This document shows positions 1 to 9,203 of a stretch of DNA of 64,000 nucleotides, piece after piece (within the stretch, counting starts at the first letter, position 1; every line of letters starts with the position of its first letter). Location: contig NOXC01000015.1 of the NCBI GenBank assembly GCA_003265435.1, positions 23,309-87,308 of the forward strand, given 5' to 3'. Source of the stretch: Cellvibrionaceae bacterium AOL6. GTDB lineage: Bacteria; Pseudomonadota; Gammaproteobacteria; Pseudomonadales; Cellvibrionaceae. The position numbers were made by a program, and so were the translations under genes. Under the pieces are notes generated by a model. The model was given only the letters and a program-made list of their open reading frames with translations. It searched no databases and was not told the origin of the DNA.

Positions 1-1642
1 AATTGATTGCGTCTCCCGCATCCCCGGTATTTTGCCAATCCCCATGTCCCGTTGACGTCGAGAGCGCAATTTCCCCCGCGTAATTCGTGATCGTGGCATG
101 ACTTGAATCGCGTGCAGTGATCGTCACTTCATACGGTGAGCACACACTGGCCTGCCCGCCGCCCACATCGATCTGAAAATACGAGAGTGTTGCACCAAAG
201 ACGCAAGGATGCGTCTCGGACATCGCCGCACCCACTTGCGCCGCATTCATGGCGCCCTCATAAATGCGCACTTCATCAATTAAGCCATTAAAGCGCCGGC
301 TATGATAATTCCAATCGGTCCCGATATGAACGCCATCATTGTTCGCGGTTGCGTTACCGACATAATTTGTTTGCCCTACAGACACACCATCAAGATAAAT
401 TATTTGCTCGCCTGACGATTTGTAAGTAATGGCCACGTGGTGCCAACGATTGGTAGATGCGCTTGTGTTGCTGGACAATGCGCGGCTGCCTCCACCCCAC
501 CACCAATTAATCCGACCATTGCTTTGCAGGTGATACTCGAAATTTTCATCCTTTGACACGATCGTCGCGAGACCCGAAGAGGGATAGGTATAGGCGTAAA
601 ACCAATTCATCACAGTGAACTCGTCAGTGAGATCCAGAATGCTGTTGTTGCCAGGATCGTTAATCAGAACATAGCCATCCTGGGTACCGTTAAATTGGCC
701 GTATTGACACGTGCCTGGATTTCCAGAAACCACAGGGTTGTTCGTTTCCGTCGTGGGCAGACCGTTATTATTGATCGCTCGACCATGCAAGCCATTGCCA
801 GACTGATCCAGCACTTCGTTGCTGGCACCTGTCCACTGGAGCTCGTCCAGACGCCACTCCGCAATTAAGGTCACAACCGGGTCGGGATTGCCTTCGCAAA
901 ATGTGTCGAAATCCGTATTCGCCACTTTATCTGCGTCGTAACTGACAAACGATCGCGAACTTAAATTAATTAAACTCCGGCTGGTAATCGCGCCGGTGAT
1001 AAACGCATTATTATTTAAGACCACATCTCCACGGGCATAGACAATGGCTTGAGCTTGAGAATTCGACGTGAAGTCAACGTCACCACGAGCGTAAAGAAGC
1101 GCATATCGGGTGCCGCCATCGGGATTAAAACTCGCGAGATTGCCGAGAGAAATATCTTCTCGAACGTAAATACGCACAGTCCCCGGCGCACTGATATACA
1201 CACGGGACTCAGAGCCCATTGAAAAGTCGCGGTAGAAATAATAGTCACCCGGCGTCAACGTTAACTCGGCCTGGTAATCGAGATTTACGCTGTTGTACTC
1301 ACCCGGAGTAATGGTGCGCTGCTGTTGATACCCCAAACTGATGTCAGCTTGGCCGCTACTGAATCCGTTGTATTCCTCCGCCGGTACACGGCTTCCGGAA
1401 ATCGCACACGCCGAACCATCACAACTGACACCACCTGAACCGTCATTAAGCTGCGTCGTATCCAGTATATTGTCCGGGCTGTTGTAAATACGAGATCTCC
1501 AACCAAAATCAATGCGCCCGCTGTTCGTGCTGTTTTGCACCGCATCGGGGAAGACATCCTGACAGGCCGCTGCGAAAAGCGACGCGCTGTGCAGCACCAA
1601 TGCCACAGTCAAAATAAAACGAAGCAGCTTATTCATGTTCAT
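1..1642 (-). CDS. mshQ: MSHA biogenesis protein MshQ (3' end outside window)
   Basis: Last gene of the MSHA cluster; about 547 N-terminal residues are visible and the frame is still open at the left edge. It begins MNMNKLLRFIL followed by a signal peptide (…HSASLFAAACQ), so the product is exported. After an N-terminal beta-rich region (about residues 25-230) comes a LamG/concanavalin-like domain (about residues 265-430) ending in the typical LIDEVRIYEG motif. MshQ proteins are large, surface-exposed components of the MSHA pilus locus, often likened to tip adhesins; that role is inference. The start overlaps the end of mshP by about 14 bases. A second ATG lies two codons later (1636) and either could be used. 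Identity rests on position after mshP and the LamG architecture. Confidence 0.85.
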   Translation of the reverse strand, partial: MNMNKLLRFILTVALVLHSASLFAAACQDVFPDAVQNSTNSGRIDFGWRSRIYNSPDNILDTTQLNDGSGGVSCDGSACAISGSRVPAEEYNGFSSGQADISLGYQQQRTITPGEYNSVNLDYQAELTLTPGDYYFYRDFSMGSESRVYISAPGTVRIYVREDISLGNLASFNPDGGTRYALLYARGDVDFTSNSQAQAIVYARGDVVLNNNAFITGAITSRSLINLSSRSFVSYDADKVANTDFDTFCEGNPDPVVTLIAEWRLDELQWTGASNEVLDQSGNGLHGRAINNNGLPTTETNNPVVSGNPGTCQYGQFNGTQDGYVLINDPGNNSILDLTDEFTVMNWFYAYTYPSSGLATIVSKDENFEYHLQSNGRINWWWGGGSRALSSNTSASTNRWHHVAITYKSSGEQIIYLDGVSVGQTNYVGNATANNDGVHIGTDWNYHSRRFNGLIDEVRIYEGAMNAAQVGAAMSETHPCVFGATLSYFQIDVGGGQASVCSPYEVTITARDSSHATITNYAGEIALSTSTGHGDWQNTGDAGDAIN

Positions 1643-2099
1643 TGATGTAGGCTGAGGCTTGTATGACCCGTTCCGATTGCAGTTCTCCAGCGCCACAGGT
1701 GGCCGAAGCCGAAACGGTATAAAAACTAATGGAATTCGTCGCATCACTAGACTGACTGCAACTCAACTCAGCCGTGCACGCTCGGAGCCCTTCTGTATCC
1801 AACGAGAGTGAACTTCCCTCAATGGCGGCACAGGCCGCATCCGCGCCAGCGCGACTGGCATTGGGATAAAACAGGCGGCCCATCGCATATTGCACACCGC
1901 TTTCCGCGGCAAAAAACGCCTGTACGCTAAGCGCCTCCCGGAATGCACTGCCACCGCTCTGGGCCCCCAAACGGGACATGGCGACGGCGAGTGCGCCCAA
2001 GCCCACCACAATCACCAAGGCCAACGGCACCAGAAACCCCGACTGTCGTCTAAGCGGAGAAGCCCCTCTCGAGCGTGCGCGGCTGCGTTCAAGGCACAT
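1629..2099 (-). CDS. mshP: MSHA pilus assembly protein MshP
   Basis: Small pilus-locus protein of 156 residues. A basic N-terminus (RSRARSRGASPLRRQSG) precedes one hydrophobic helix (FLVPLALVIVVGLGALAVAM), resembling a type IV prepilin leader, but the usual Glu at position +5 is absent (FLVPL). This is seen in MshP/PilX-type minor components. The remainder is a short globular domain with several Cys. It sits between mshO and mshQ, the normal MSHA order. The start lies inside the last codons of mshO (11-base overlap), which suggests translational coupling. A GTG two bases away is an alternative but in another frame. The predicted role is a minor pilin-like assembly factor in the inner membrane. 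Confidence 0.85.
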   Translation of the reverse strand: MCLERSRARSRGASPLRRQSGFLVPLALVIVVGLGALAVAMSRLGAQSGGSAFREALSVQAFFAAESGVQYAMGRLFYPNASRAGADAACAAIEGSSLSLDTEGLRACTAELSCSQSSDATNSISFYTVSASATCGAGELQSERVIQASAYINEHE

Positions 2100-2871
2100 T
2101 TCGAATAAACACCGTCTGATTCATACTCGCGATGTCTTCCCCTTCCTGAAAGCGCAGCGATACCGCGAGCGACGCCGCGCGATCTTCACTGCCGGCTGAG
2201 AGAACAAAGGCCTGTGACGCCGTCGAGACGCCTGTCGCCATCACGGACGACACGCCGCCGGGCGCCACGTCGTTGAGCGCGCCGGTATCTAATCCATAGC
2301 CTTCATGCAACACCAGATTGTTGCCGCGCAGACAAATACGAAGTGGATCATCCGCCACAAACACACGCTGGTTTAAAGAGTTACGTACAAAGGTGTGCGG
2401 CAGCGTAAATTGTATCCCCGGAGTGGGAGAACCGGCTATGCTATCGATACCAACGCGCGCGGCCGGGCTTGCTCCGGTATAGATTTCCGCAGCGGAGGCG
2501 GGGCCGATGATCGCGTGCAGTGCTGTACCCGAATCCAACGAAAAAACGGAGGTCGTTAACTCGCTCGTAGCCGCAGCGCCATTGGTACTGTCCGACACTT
2601 GACCAACATAGAATGCGCCCGCAACAGCCGGGAGTGACTCTACACAATTTCCACTCGCGCTGACGCGCACACTGTGTGGAACAGCCCCCCTTAAATATCG
2701 CGTGATCTGCTCTATCGCAACACGACCTTTAATGTTGAGGCGGTTGCGAACTTGTGCATCGCGATAGCTTTCCACCGAGCTGACCAGAAAGCGGCTGCCT
2801 ATCGACGCCACAATACCGAGCATGACCAACACGGCCACCAGCTCGATCAAGGTAAAACCACGCGCGCGCAT
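2089..2871 (-). CDS. mshO: MSHA minor pilin MshO
   Basis: A 260-residue prepilin-like protein. The N-terminus MRARG^FTLIELVAV is a classical type IV prepilin cleavage and methylation site with Glu at +5, followed by a hydrophobic helix to about residue 26. A long C-terminal globular domain (Cys near residues 56 and 180) follows, as in MshO and PulJ-type minor pseudopilins. It would be processed by the prepilin peptidase and inserted at the pilus tip or initiation complex (known for the family). Its start overlaps the stop of mshD by one base and it is followed by mshP. Confidence 0.88.
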   Translation of the reverse strand: MRARGFTLIELVAVLVMLGIVASIGSRFLVSSVESYRDAQVRNRLNIKGRVAIEQITRYLRGAVPHSVRVSASGNCVESLPAVAGAFYVGQVSDSTNGAAATSELTTSVFSLDSGTALHAIIGPASAAEIYTGASPAARVGIDSIAGSPTPGIQFTLPHTFVRNSLNQRVFVADDPLRICLRGNNLVLHEGYGLDTGALNDVAPGGVSSVMATGVSTASQAFVLSAGSEDRAASLAVSLRFQEGEDIASMNQTVFIRNVP

Positions 2872-3359
2872 TAGAAGTTCACCTTGTACGCAGCCAAGGT
2901 GACGCTTGACGACGACGCCCGCGAGGTTGCCGGCGTCGTCACCACCACGGTTATTTTTCGAGCCGCGGCAGCGGCTAAGCCGAGCTCATCGCCTGCGGCT
3001 TCCACCGTCACCGCGATCGCGTATCCTGTGTGACTGACATCGTTGAAGCCATTAAAATCGCCAACATCATCGTAATCACTGTCCGCAGTGATCCCCGCGC
3101 ATGCGGGCCCACCGACACTCCCACAGGCGGGCACGCCCCCCGTCGGAGTATTTTCATCAAATTTACGCGCGAGAATATCATCGAGCTGGGCCTGGGCGAG
3201 CTCCAGTGCCCTGACCTGTATCAAGGGGTCGCTACTGCGCACGACGTTTTCGGAAAATACGCGCAGAGTCGCCGCCAATGCCACTCCGACGACAACGAGA
3301 AACACCAATACCTCGATCAGGGTCACCCCGTTGGCAGCAGCACGTGATTTATTGCGCAT
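2871..3359 (-). CDS. mshD: MSHA minor pilin MshD
   Basis: Prepilin-like protein of about 162 residues. I chose the ATG at 3359 (MRNKSRAAANG^VTLIEVLVF) rather than the longer upstream frame because it puts the cleavage site 11 residues in, and the extension to 3425 would run deep into mshC. The G^V cleavage site, Glu at +5 and hydrophobic helix match the MshD/PulI-like minor pilins. The frame starts 11 bases inside the end of mshC. Minor pilins of this type prime pilus assembly at the inner membrane (family knowledge). Confidence 0.87.
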   Translation of the reverse strand: MRNKSRAAANGVTLIEVLVFLVVVGVALAATLRVFSENVVRSSDPLIQVRALELAQAQLDDILARKFDENTPTGGVPACGSVGGPACAGITADSDYDDVGDFNGFNDVSHTGYAIAVTVEAAGDELGLAAAAARKITVVVTTPATSRASSSSVTLAAYKVNF

Positions 3360-3795
3360 AGCCGCTCGCTGAAACGCTGACCGATACCGTCGCGCCACTG
3401 TAACCGACAATAATCGATGCGGCACTGGTTCGTCCCAAGCGGTTGAAATCGAGGGTGGCCGTACTCACCGTTCTGTTGCGCCCCAGCTCTACTGGAAAAC
3501 GCTGGCCGTCGATGCGAACACTTTCGGATGCGGAAAAATTGCCATCGCGATTCTGGTCGCGACGAATATCGATGGAAGAGCCTGAAGTCGTAAGCCGGAT
3601 GGGATCGCGCTGTACCATTGCGAGTTGCTGTGCAGAAGCCACGGCGGCAACAAGCTGGTCACGGCTACTCTGCAGCGCGTAGGTATTATTTGAAAAAACC
3701 CGCCCAACGACACTCGCCGCCAAAACGGCGGCGAGCATCAGGACAGCGATTAATTCAACAAGACTGAAGCCTCGTGATACGTTGAGGCCGGTCAT
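3349..3795 (-). CDS. mshC: MSHA minor pilin MshC
   Basis: A 148-residue prepilin: MTGLNVSRG^FSLVELIAVL gives the cleavage site and Glu at +5, then a hydrophobic helix to about residue 30 and a globular domain resembling GspH/FimT. It follows the major pilin mshA by 27 bases and overlaps mshD, matching the canonical A-C-D order. The predicted role is a minor pilin incorporated into or needed for assembly of the MSHA fibre. Confidence 0.87.
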   Translation of the reverse strand: MTGLNVSRGFSLVELIAVLMLAAVLAASVVGRVFSNNTYALQSSRDQLVAAVASAQQLAMVQRDPIRLTTSGSSIDIRRDQNRDGNFSASESVRIDGQRFPVELGRNRTVSTATLDFNRLGRTSAASIIVGYSGATVSVSVSASGYAQ

Positions 3796-3822
3796 GATGG
3801 TGGCCTGCTTAAGGTGTTAAAA

Positions 3823-4236
3823 TCAGTTCGCTGCGTAAATCAGGACAAAGTCAGCCGTGTTAGGCGTCGAGGCATCGTCCGCGATATTACAGGTCGCGGT
3901 GTCGCCGGACTCTGGACTACCCGGAAACGCTGTGACTTCAGTCACGGTGTAATCTGCCGACAAGGGGCTGGTCAACAGACCGTTGACGATGGCCAGGGAG
4001 CACGCCGTGACGTCAACAAAGGTATCGTCGGACAGGCCCGCACTATTGGCGATGGCCACTGCATGATTCAGCGCACTCGCACTTTCGATGCTACCGGCGA
4101 TATTGGCAATGGCCGCTTCACCAGCTTCTTCAGACAGGTCGATGAAACGGGGTACCGCGGTCGCCGCAAGAATACCCAGGATAACGAGAACAGCGATCAG
4201 CTCGATAAGCGTGAACCCTGATTGAGAATGTTTCAT
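3823..4236 (-). CDS. mshA: Major MSHA pilin subunit MshA
   Basis: A 137-residue type IVa prepilin: MKHSQSG^FTLIELIAVLVILGILAATAVPRF, a short basic leader, Gly-Phe cleavage site, Glu at +5 and the highly conserved N-terminal alpha helix. The C-terminal part carries two Cys (C78 and C115, a likely disulfide pair) typical of the pilin D-region. It forms the shaft of the mannose-sensitive haemagglutinin pilus used in surface attachment in Vibrio, Shewanella and Pseudoalteromonas (family knowledge). A GGAG ribosome site precedes the ATG, and a separate promoter-like sequence lies in the 129-bp gap upstream, fitting the need for many copies of the subunit. Confidence 0.93.
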   Translation of the reverse strand: MKHSQSGFTLIELIAVLVILGILAATAVPRFIDLSEEAGEAAIANIAGSIESASALNHAVAIANSAGLSDDTFVDVTACSLAIVNGLLTSPLSADYTVTEVTAFPGSPESGDTATCNIADDASTPNTADFVLIYAAN

Positions 4237-4300
4237 AGCTCATAAACTCCAGATAAATGAAATAGGATGGCAGAGCCATCAAATAATCAACGTTATACTT

Positions 4301-4328
4301 TTTATAGCGCAAAATTTATAAAGCGCAA
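4301..4328 (-). promoter_or_regulatory. Candidate sigma70 promoter for mshA
   Basis: Reading the minus strand, TTGCGC (-35, weak match) and TATAAA (-10, 5 of 6) are separated by 16 bases, about 60 bp before the mshA start. The octamer TTTGCGCT occurs twice in this short AT-rich gap. An internal promoter for the major pilin is expected but not proven. Confidence 0.4.
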
Positions 4329-4365
4329 ATTTTCTATTCCATTAGAGCCTGTCCGTGGCGAGCAC

Positions 4366-4881
4366 TCAGGAGGCCTGAACAACGATGCTTCCCGTTCTTA
4401 CATCATAGTCAAAGTATCGGGATTCGTCGCTTCCCTCCACTAAAGTGTAGCGGCACACATAGGGCCGCACGATAGATGCCACAAACTGCGTTTCAAGCCG
4501 AGCGTTTTCCGGCTGAACGGAGGTGTTTTCCCGACGAAAGAACGCATCCCACAGCGCCTGACAGCCACTCTGAGTCGCTCTAAAACGGTCCTCAGATGGG
4601 ATTTGAAGCGTAGACAGGGCCCAGCCGTCTCGACTGACAAAGATCACCACCTCGTTGTCCAGCGTCACCGCTGCGCTGTTCTGCACTTTGGACAAGGCAC
4701 GTACATGCTCCAGCGAGCGCCCGAACGCGGCCGCTTGAAATTGAACGACACGCTCGCGAGAACTGTCCATAGGGCGCAGAAACTTGCTGATTGCCACGGC
4801 CATCAGCAAACCGACGACCACAACCACGACCACCAGTTCAAAAAGGCTAAAGCCACGCACACCTTGCCGGGCTCTAGCCAC
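4366..4881 (-). CDS. MSHA minor pilin in the MshB/MshF position
   Basis: A 171-residue prepilin-like protein: MARARQGVRG^FSLFELVVV with Glu at +5 and a very Val-rich hydrophobic helix, followed by a globular domain with two Cys. Vibrio-type loci have mshF and mshB between mshG and mshA; here there is only this one gene, so it occupies both positions. The prepilin leader favours MshB, while the length and placement directly after mshG resemble MshF. It overlaps the end of mshG by 8 bases, so it is in the same transcription unit. Confidence 0.75.
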   Translation of the reverse strand: MARARQGVRGFSLFELVVVVVVVGLLMAVAISKFLRPMDSSRERVVQFQAAAFGRSLEHVRALSKVQNSAAVTLDNEVVIFVSRDGWALSTLQIPSEDRFRATQSGCQALWDAFFRRENTSVQPENARLETQFVASIVRPYVCRYTLVEGSDESRYFDYDVRTGSIVVQAS

Positions 4882-6097
4882 TTTGCACCTCGTACAGATT
4901 CCACATTGGCAGAAAAATACCCAGCGCCAGAATCAATACAAAGGCCGCCATGCACACGATCAGAAGCGGCTCGATACGGTCTGTCAGGGTTTTCAGATCG
5001 TAGTCCACTTCACGCTCATAAAATTCAGCGACTTCGGTTAACAAGGCCTCAACCTGGCCGCTCTCCTCACCGACGGCGATCATCTGTAGCACCAGAGGCG
5101 TAAACATGCTGGCGGCCAGATGCGTGCGCAGCAGACTGTCGCCACGCTCGATCCCCTGACGGATGCCGAGAATTTTTTGCTCCAGCCACGGGTTATCAAT
5201 GGCCGCGGCACACAGCGCAAGCGACTGCGTGATCGGCACGCCCGCGCGCAACATCAAGCCGAAGGTTCGCGCATAGCGAGCCATTAACGCGCGCTCGATC
5301 AAATCCCCCACAATCGGTAGGCGCATTTTATAATAGCCCCAACGCAATGCGCCTTGCTCAGTGCGTAAATAGTGCCAGGCTGCGCCTATCAGAGCTCCCG
5401 TACACAAAAGGAGGTAGGGCCAGTAATTCACGAACAGATTGGAGAAGCCGATGAGAATTTTAGTCACTAGCGGCAACTCTGCATTGAAGTTGGCAAAGAG
5501 TCGGGCAAACTCCGGTATCACAAATATATTGACGATGACCAGTGCCGCCGCGAGCGCCAATATCACAAAGCTCGGGTACCTCAACGCAGACTTGACTCGC
5601 TTGCGAGTCTCGCTGTCACGTTCGATGTAAAACCCAATCTGCTTAAACACCTCATCTAACTGCCCACTGCTTTCTCCCACTGCAATCATATTCACGAACA
5701 GGGGATCAAAGGCTTTAGGATGGTTGCGCATCGCCAGCGACAAGCTTGAGCCCGCTTCTAACCGATCCGCCACATCGCTCAACACTTCCTGTAAATACGC
5801 GTGACGAACACTCGCCGCCAGACCACGGATGCCTCGCGTCAAAGGAATGCCGGCTTTGGTGATGGTGTACATCTGGCGGCAGAGCATGATCAGGTCGACT
5901 TCGCGTACCTTGTTCGCCCCCAGCCTATCATTTATCTGATGGAGAAACGAAGCGCCCGTTGAAATTTCGTCGATTTGAACCGGCGTAATTCCGCGTCCGA
6001 TTAACTGGGCCGCCACGGCATCCTGGCTTGCCGCTTCGAGCTTTCCGCTAACGGGCTGGCCACGCTGAGCTCGCCCCTGATATTGGAAGCGCGCCAT
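4874..6097 (-). CDS. mshG: MSHA inner-membrane platform protein MshG
   Basis: A 407-residue protein of the PilC/GspF family. It carries two repeated T2SF helical domains (about residues 70-195 and 275-395), each followed by hydrophobic membrane segments (about residues 168-195, 222-245 and 375-400), and ends with the family-typical LPMWNLYE. PilC/GspF proteins anchor the assembly ATPase at the inner membrane and transmit its motion to the pilin (family knowledge). The start codon overlaps the mshE stop (TAATG), consistent with coupled translation of platform and motor. Confidence 0.92.
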   Translation of the reverse strand: MARFQYQGRAQRGQPVSGKLEAASQDAVAAQLIGRGITPVQIDEISTGASFLHQINDRLGANKVREVDLIMLCRQMYTITKAGIPLTRGIRGLAASVRHAYLQEVLSDVADRLEAGSSLSLAMRNHPKAFDPLFVNMIAVGESSGQLDEVFKQIGFYIERDSETRKRVKSALRYPSFVILALAAALVIVNIFVIPEFARLFANFNAELPLVTKILIGFSNLFVNYWPYLLLCTGALIGAAWHYLRTEQGALRWGYYKMRLPIVGDLIERALMARYARTFGLMLRAGVPITQSLALCAAAIDNPWLEQKILGIRQGIERGDSLLRTHLAASMFTPLVLQMIAVGEESGQVEALLTEVAEFYEREVDYDLKTLTDRIEPLLIVCMAAFVLILALGIFLPMWNLYEVQSG

Positions 6098-7839
6098 TAT
6101 TCGTACTCCGCGATATCGCTCAAGCTTTCATCCGCCAGCTCGGCCGAAACTCGCAATACTTCTTCGAGCGTGGTCTCCCCCTGCGTCGCCAGATCCAGCG
6201 CCGCGGCTCCGAGTGGTCGATATCCGCCGTGTGCCTGGGCCGCCTGATTGAAATTTTTGACGCTGTTTTCACGCAGCGCATCGACCATACCGGAATTGAT
6301 TTCAAGTAATTCGAACACACCGACGCGACCACGATAGCCGGTATTGAAACAATGAGGGCATCCAGCACCTTTGCGGAACGTTTCTGTACGATGGTCGTGT
6401 CCGGGTTTGAGCGCACGATACACTAAAATTTCGTCGTCCGTCAGCGTGTGCGCTTCAGAGCAGCTTTCACATATTCGGCGGATCAAACGCTGTGCCACAA
6501 CCGCTTTTAAACTCGCCGCGACGAGGTAGGGGTCTACCCCCATATCCACAAGTCTTAGAGCGGATGTCACAGCATCGTTGGTGTGCAGGGTGGACAAGAC
6601 AAGGTGACCTGTCATCGCCGCACGGAGCGCAATTTCAGCCGATTCCGCGTCACGAATTTCACCGACAAGCAAGATATCGGGGTCCTGTCGCAGGCTTGCT
6701 CTCAAGACTTTTCCGAAATCCAAGCCGATGCGCTCGTGAATCTGAACCTGGCTGATTCTGGGCAAGCGATATTCCACCGGATCTTCAACCGTGATGATTT
6801 TTTTCTCCGGCGTATTCAGCTCGGACAGAGCCCCATATAGCGTCGTGGTTTTGCCGCTACCGGTCGGGCCGGTGACGAGCACAAGTCCGTAAGGCCGACG
6901 AATCACCTTGCGAAAACGCTCAATGTAATTCGCAGGCATGCCCACATGGGTCAATGGTCGAACGCCTTCCGTGTGGTCTAAAATCCGCATGACCACAGAT
7001 TCACCAAACTGTACCGGCACGGTCGATACACGGACGTCGATATTTTTACGGCCCAGACGTAAGTTAAATCGGCCATCCTGAGGCAGGCGTTTCTCGGAAA
7101 TATCGAGGTTCGACATTAATTTCAAACGCACCACCACAGCCGCGGCAATGCGCTTTTCATTCATGACCTGCTCGACCAGCACGCCGTCGATACGCAATCG
7201 AATTCGCAGCACTTCTTCGTCTGGTTCGATGTGAATATCTGAGGCCTTCGTACTCAAAGCCTCTTCAAAAATTTTCTGCAGCAGTTTTACGACCGGCGCG
7301 TCACTGTCTGTTGCGTCGGTAACAATATCGCTGAGGTCGACTGAATCCGCCGTGAGTTCTTCGTCGAGCTGCTCTGCCAAATTGGCAATTTCGCCCGCGC
7401 GGCTGTACGCAATATCGAGAATATCGAGCAGTTCAGATTCTCGAACCACAGCGGTGCGGACCGTTTTCTGCAATGCGCCCTGAATTTCATCCAATCCGAA
7501 AATATCGGTCGGATCGGCCATGCCGAGCAAGACACCCTCCGCATCTTCTGACAGCAGCATGACACGATGGCGACGCGCAAGACTTTCGGGCAGCGTTTGA
7601 ACAAGCGCGCGATCAAAGCGGAAGTGCTTGAGCTCAATAAAAGGAATACCCAACTGTTTGGATAAGAGATCCAACAGCGTATTTTCTTCGACATAGCCCA
7701 GCGCAATGAGCTGACGGCCTAACTTCAACCCGGTTTTTTTCTGCTCAGCGAGCGCGTTTTCTAGCTGGCTCTGACTAATGTACTGCTGCGCAACGAGCAA
7801 GTCGCCCAGACGAATTCGTTTTCCAGAAGGCGCTACCAC
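6097..7839 (-). CDS. mshE: MSHA assembly ATPase MshE (c-di-GMP-binding type)
   Basis: PilB/GspE-type extension ATPase. I chose the GTG at 7839, giving 580 residues (MVAPSGKRIRLGDLL…), because the longer frame to 8010 runs back inside mshN and the family begins just before the RLGxxL motif. The N-terminal MshEN region (about residues 9-70: RLGDLLVAQQYI…LENALAEQ…LGRQLIALGYV) has the hydrophobic pattern known to bind cyclic di-GMP in Vibrio MshE. Walker A is GPTGSGKTTT, the Walker B region is ILLVGEIRD, and a four-Cys zinc site (CESC … CPHC) lies near the C-terminus. The protein powers pilus polymerisation from the cytoplasmic face. It overlaps the end of mshN by 7 bases. Confidence 0.92.
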   Translation of the reverse strand: MVAPSGKRIRLGDLLVAQQYISQSQLENALAEQKKTGLKLGRQLIALGYVEENTLLDLLSKQLGIPFIELKHFRFDRALVQTLPESLARRHRVMLLSEDAEGVLLGMADPTDIFGLDEIQGALQKTVRTAVVRESELLDILDIAYSRAGEIANLAEQLDEELTADSVDLSDIVTDATDSDAPVVKLLQKIFEEALSTKASDIHIEPDEEVLRIRLRIDGVLVEQVMNEKRIAAAVVVRLKLMSNLDISEKRLPQDGRFNLRLGRKNIDVRVSTVPVQFGESVVMRILDHTEGVRPLTHVGMPANYIERFRKVIRRPYGLVLVTGPTGSGKTTTLYGALSELNTPEKKIITVEDPVEYRLPRISQVQIHERIGLDFGKVLRASLRQDPDILLVGEIRDAESAEIALRAAMTGHLVLSTLHTNDAVTSALRLVDMGVDPYLVAASLKAVVAQRLIRRICESCSEAHTLTDDEILVYRALKPGHDHRTETFRKGAGCPHCFNTGYRGRVGVFELLEINSGMVDALRENSVKNFNQAAQAHGGYRPLGAAALDLATQGETTLEEVLRVSAELADESLSDIAEYE

Positions 7840-9203
7840 TGTGCTGTCTCCACATCTGCCTGAACACTGGGCCCCAACTGAGCGAGGCGTTGACGGATAA
7901 AAGTGGCTACGGAGCTGTTCCAATCTCCGAGCTGTGAGGCGCGACGATAGGCGCTCAACGCAACCGTCGCATCGGCCAGTTTGTCCGCAGACACGGCCAG
8001 CCCCAGCCACGCTGAGGCATTTTTCTCATCGCGACTCAGCAGCGTTTTATATTCAGCCGCCGCGTCAGCATAGCGACCTGTTTGCTGCAAAAGACCTGCA
8101 TACATCGTGCGCGCAGCGACGTCCAATTCTGGCTCGCTATTTAAATACTGAAGTGCCGCCACATCACCTGCCGTGACCTGCAGAAGACGCGCTCGATAGA
8201 ATGGCAAGTGCTCGCCTTGCGCTTCGCGCGCACGCAACAACTGCATCGCTTGCGTGAATTTCGATTGCGCGAGATAGGCGTCCATCAGCGCATCGTTCAA
8301 TGTATTGGTGCGCGCTGTCGAACCGGCCAAGGCGCCCTCAATGGTGGCCCACTGCGCCTGGCGTCGCCACTCGGCAACTTGAAGTTCAAGCTGTCGTAAT
8401 TGTTGTGCCGCCGAGGCTTGAATTAGCACATCCCCCGCCTCGACGTCCTGAGGCGCAGAGACCACAGGCGCTTTTTCACTCTGACTTTGTCGTGCCGCCG
8501 CGGCTTTTTCTTCATCTAGGAGCGCGCGCTGACGCTGCGCATAGCGCTGTATTTCAGTCTCAGAAAGTAGCAGTGGTGCGCGAGCAAGCAAGGTGTCGAG
8601 TCGTGCGGCATTGCGTTTTGTAAGCGCCTGGTCCATTAAGTCACGGTACTTCCTTTGCAGCGAGGCAAGCCCTTCCTGGGCCTCGCCATGCTCGGGAGAC
8701 ACCGCAAGCACACGCTGATAATAAGTGAGCGCACTCTCGCCTTCTGGCAGCGTGTAGCGTTCGGCGTCCATGGCCATCGCCGCACGCTCAAGCCAGGCCT
8801 GAATGTCTCGCTGTGACGAATCGATTGACGGCCGAGCTTCCATTTCTTCAAGTACGTTCGCACTGACGGGCGCTGCGGGAGCGCCGACATTTTGAGGCCC
8901 TTGGACCGCTGTCGATAACGGCGGCGAAGCGGCTTCGTCAGGTTCCGCTATCGAGGAGAGTGGCGATGCCGCCAATGGCACGACAACGGACTCGGCCTGC
9001 GCCGTATTGACATGAGCGCTTTGCCGCTCGGCATAGCGCAGGCCACCTAAAAACAACAGCGCGCCCCCTAAAAGGATCAACACGATACGCACGCTGTTTG
9101 GCAAACCGGGCCTCGGGACAGATTTATTCAACTTCGGTGCCGGCGTACTCGGCGACACCTGTCTCGCATCGAGATCCCGTAACGCATCGTTAATCAGACT
9201 CAT
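7833..9203 (-). CDS. mshN: MSHA biogenesis TPR protein MshN
   Basis: A 456-residue protein with one transmembrane helix near residues 37-55 (VRIVLILLGGALLFLGGL) after a short basic cytoplasmic tail (MSLINDALRDLDARQ), then a long periplasmic part. An Ala/Glu/Gln-rich helical stretch is followed by TPR-like repeats (about residues 140-200 and 330-430, e.g. GRYADAAAEYKTLL). MshN is a standard member of the locus and probably bridges the inner-membrane complex and secretin (inference from topology). Its ATG overlaps the mshM stop by 4 bases (ATGA). Confidence 0.85.
   Translation of the reverse strand: MSLINDALRDLDARQVSPSTPAPKLNKSVPRPGLPNSVRIVLILLGGALLFLGGLRYAERQSAHVNTAQAESVVVPLAASPLSSIAEPDEAASPPLSTAVQGPQNVGAPAAPVSANVLEEMEARPSIDSSQRDIQAWLERAAMAMDAERYTLPEGESALTYYQRVLAVSPEHGEAQEGLASLQRKYRDLMDQALTKRNAARLDTLLARAPLLLSETEIQRYAQRQRALLDEEKAAAARQSQSEKAPVVSAPQDVEAGDVLIQASAAQQLRQLELQVAEWRRQAQWATIEGALAGSTARTNTLNDALMDAYLAQSKFTQAMQLLRAREAQGEHLPFYRARLLQVTAGDVAALQYLNSEPELDVAARTMYAGLLQQTGRYADAAAEYKTLLSRDEKNASAWLGLAVSADKLADATVALSAYRRASQLGDWNSSVATFIRQRLAQLGPSVQADVETAQW

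Noticed and set aside
6097..8010. Longer MshE beginning at 8010
   Set aside because: The extra 57 residues lie inside mshN and precede the conserved MshEN start; the GTG at 7839 fits the family length.
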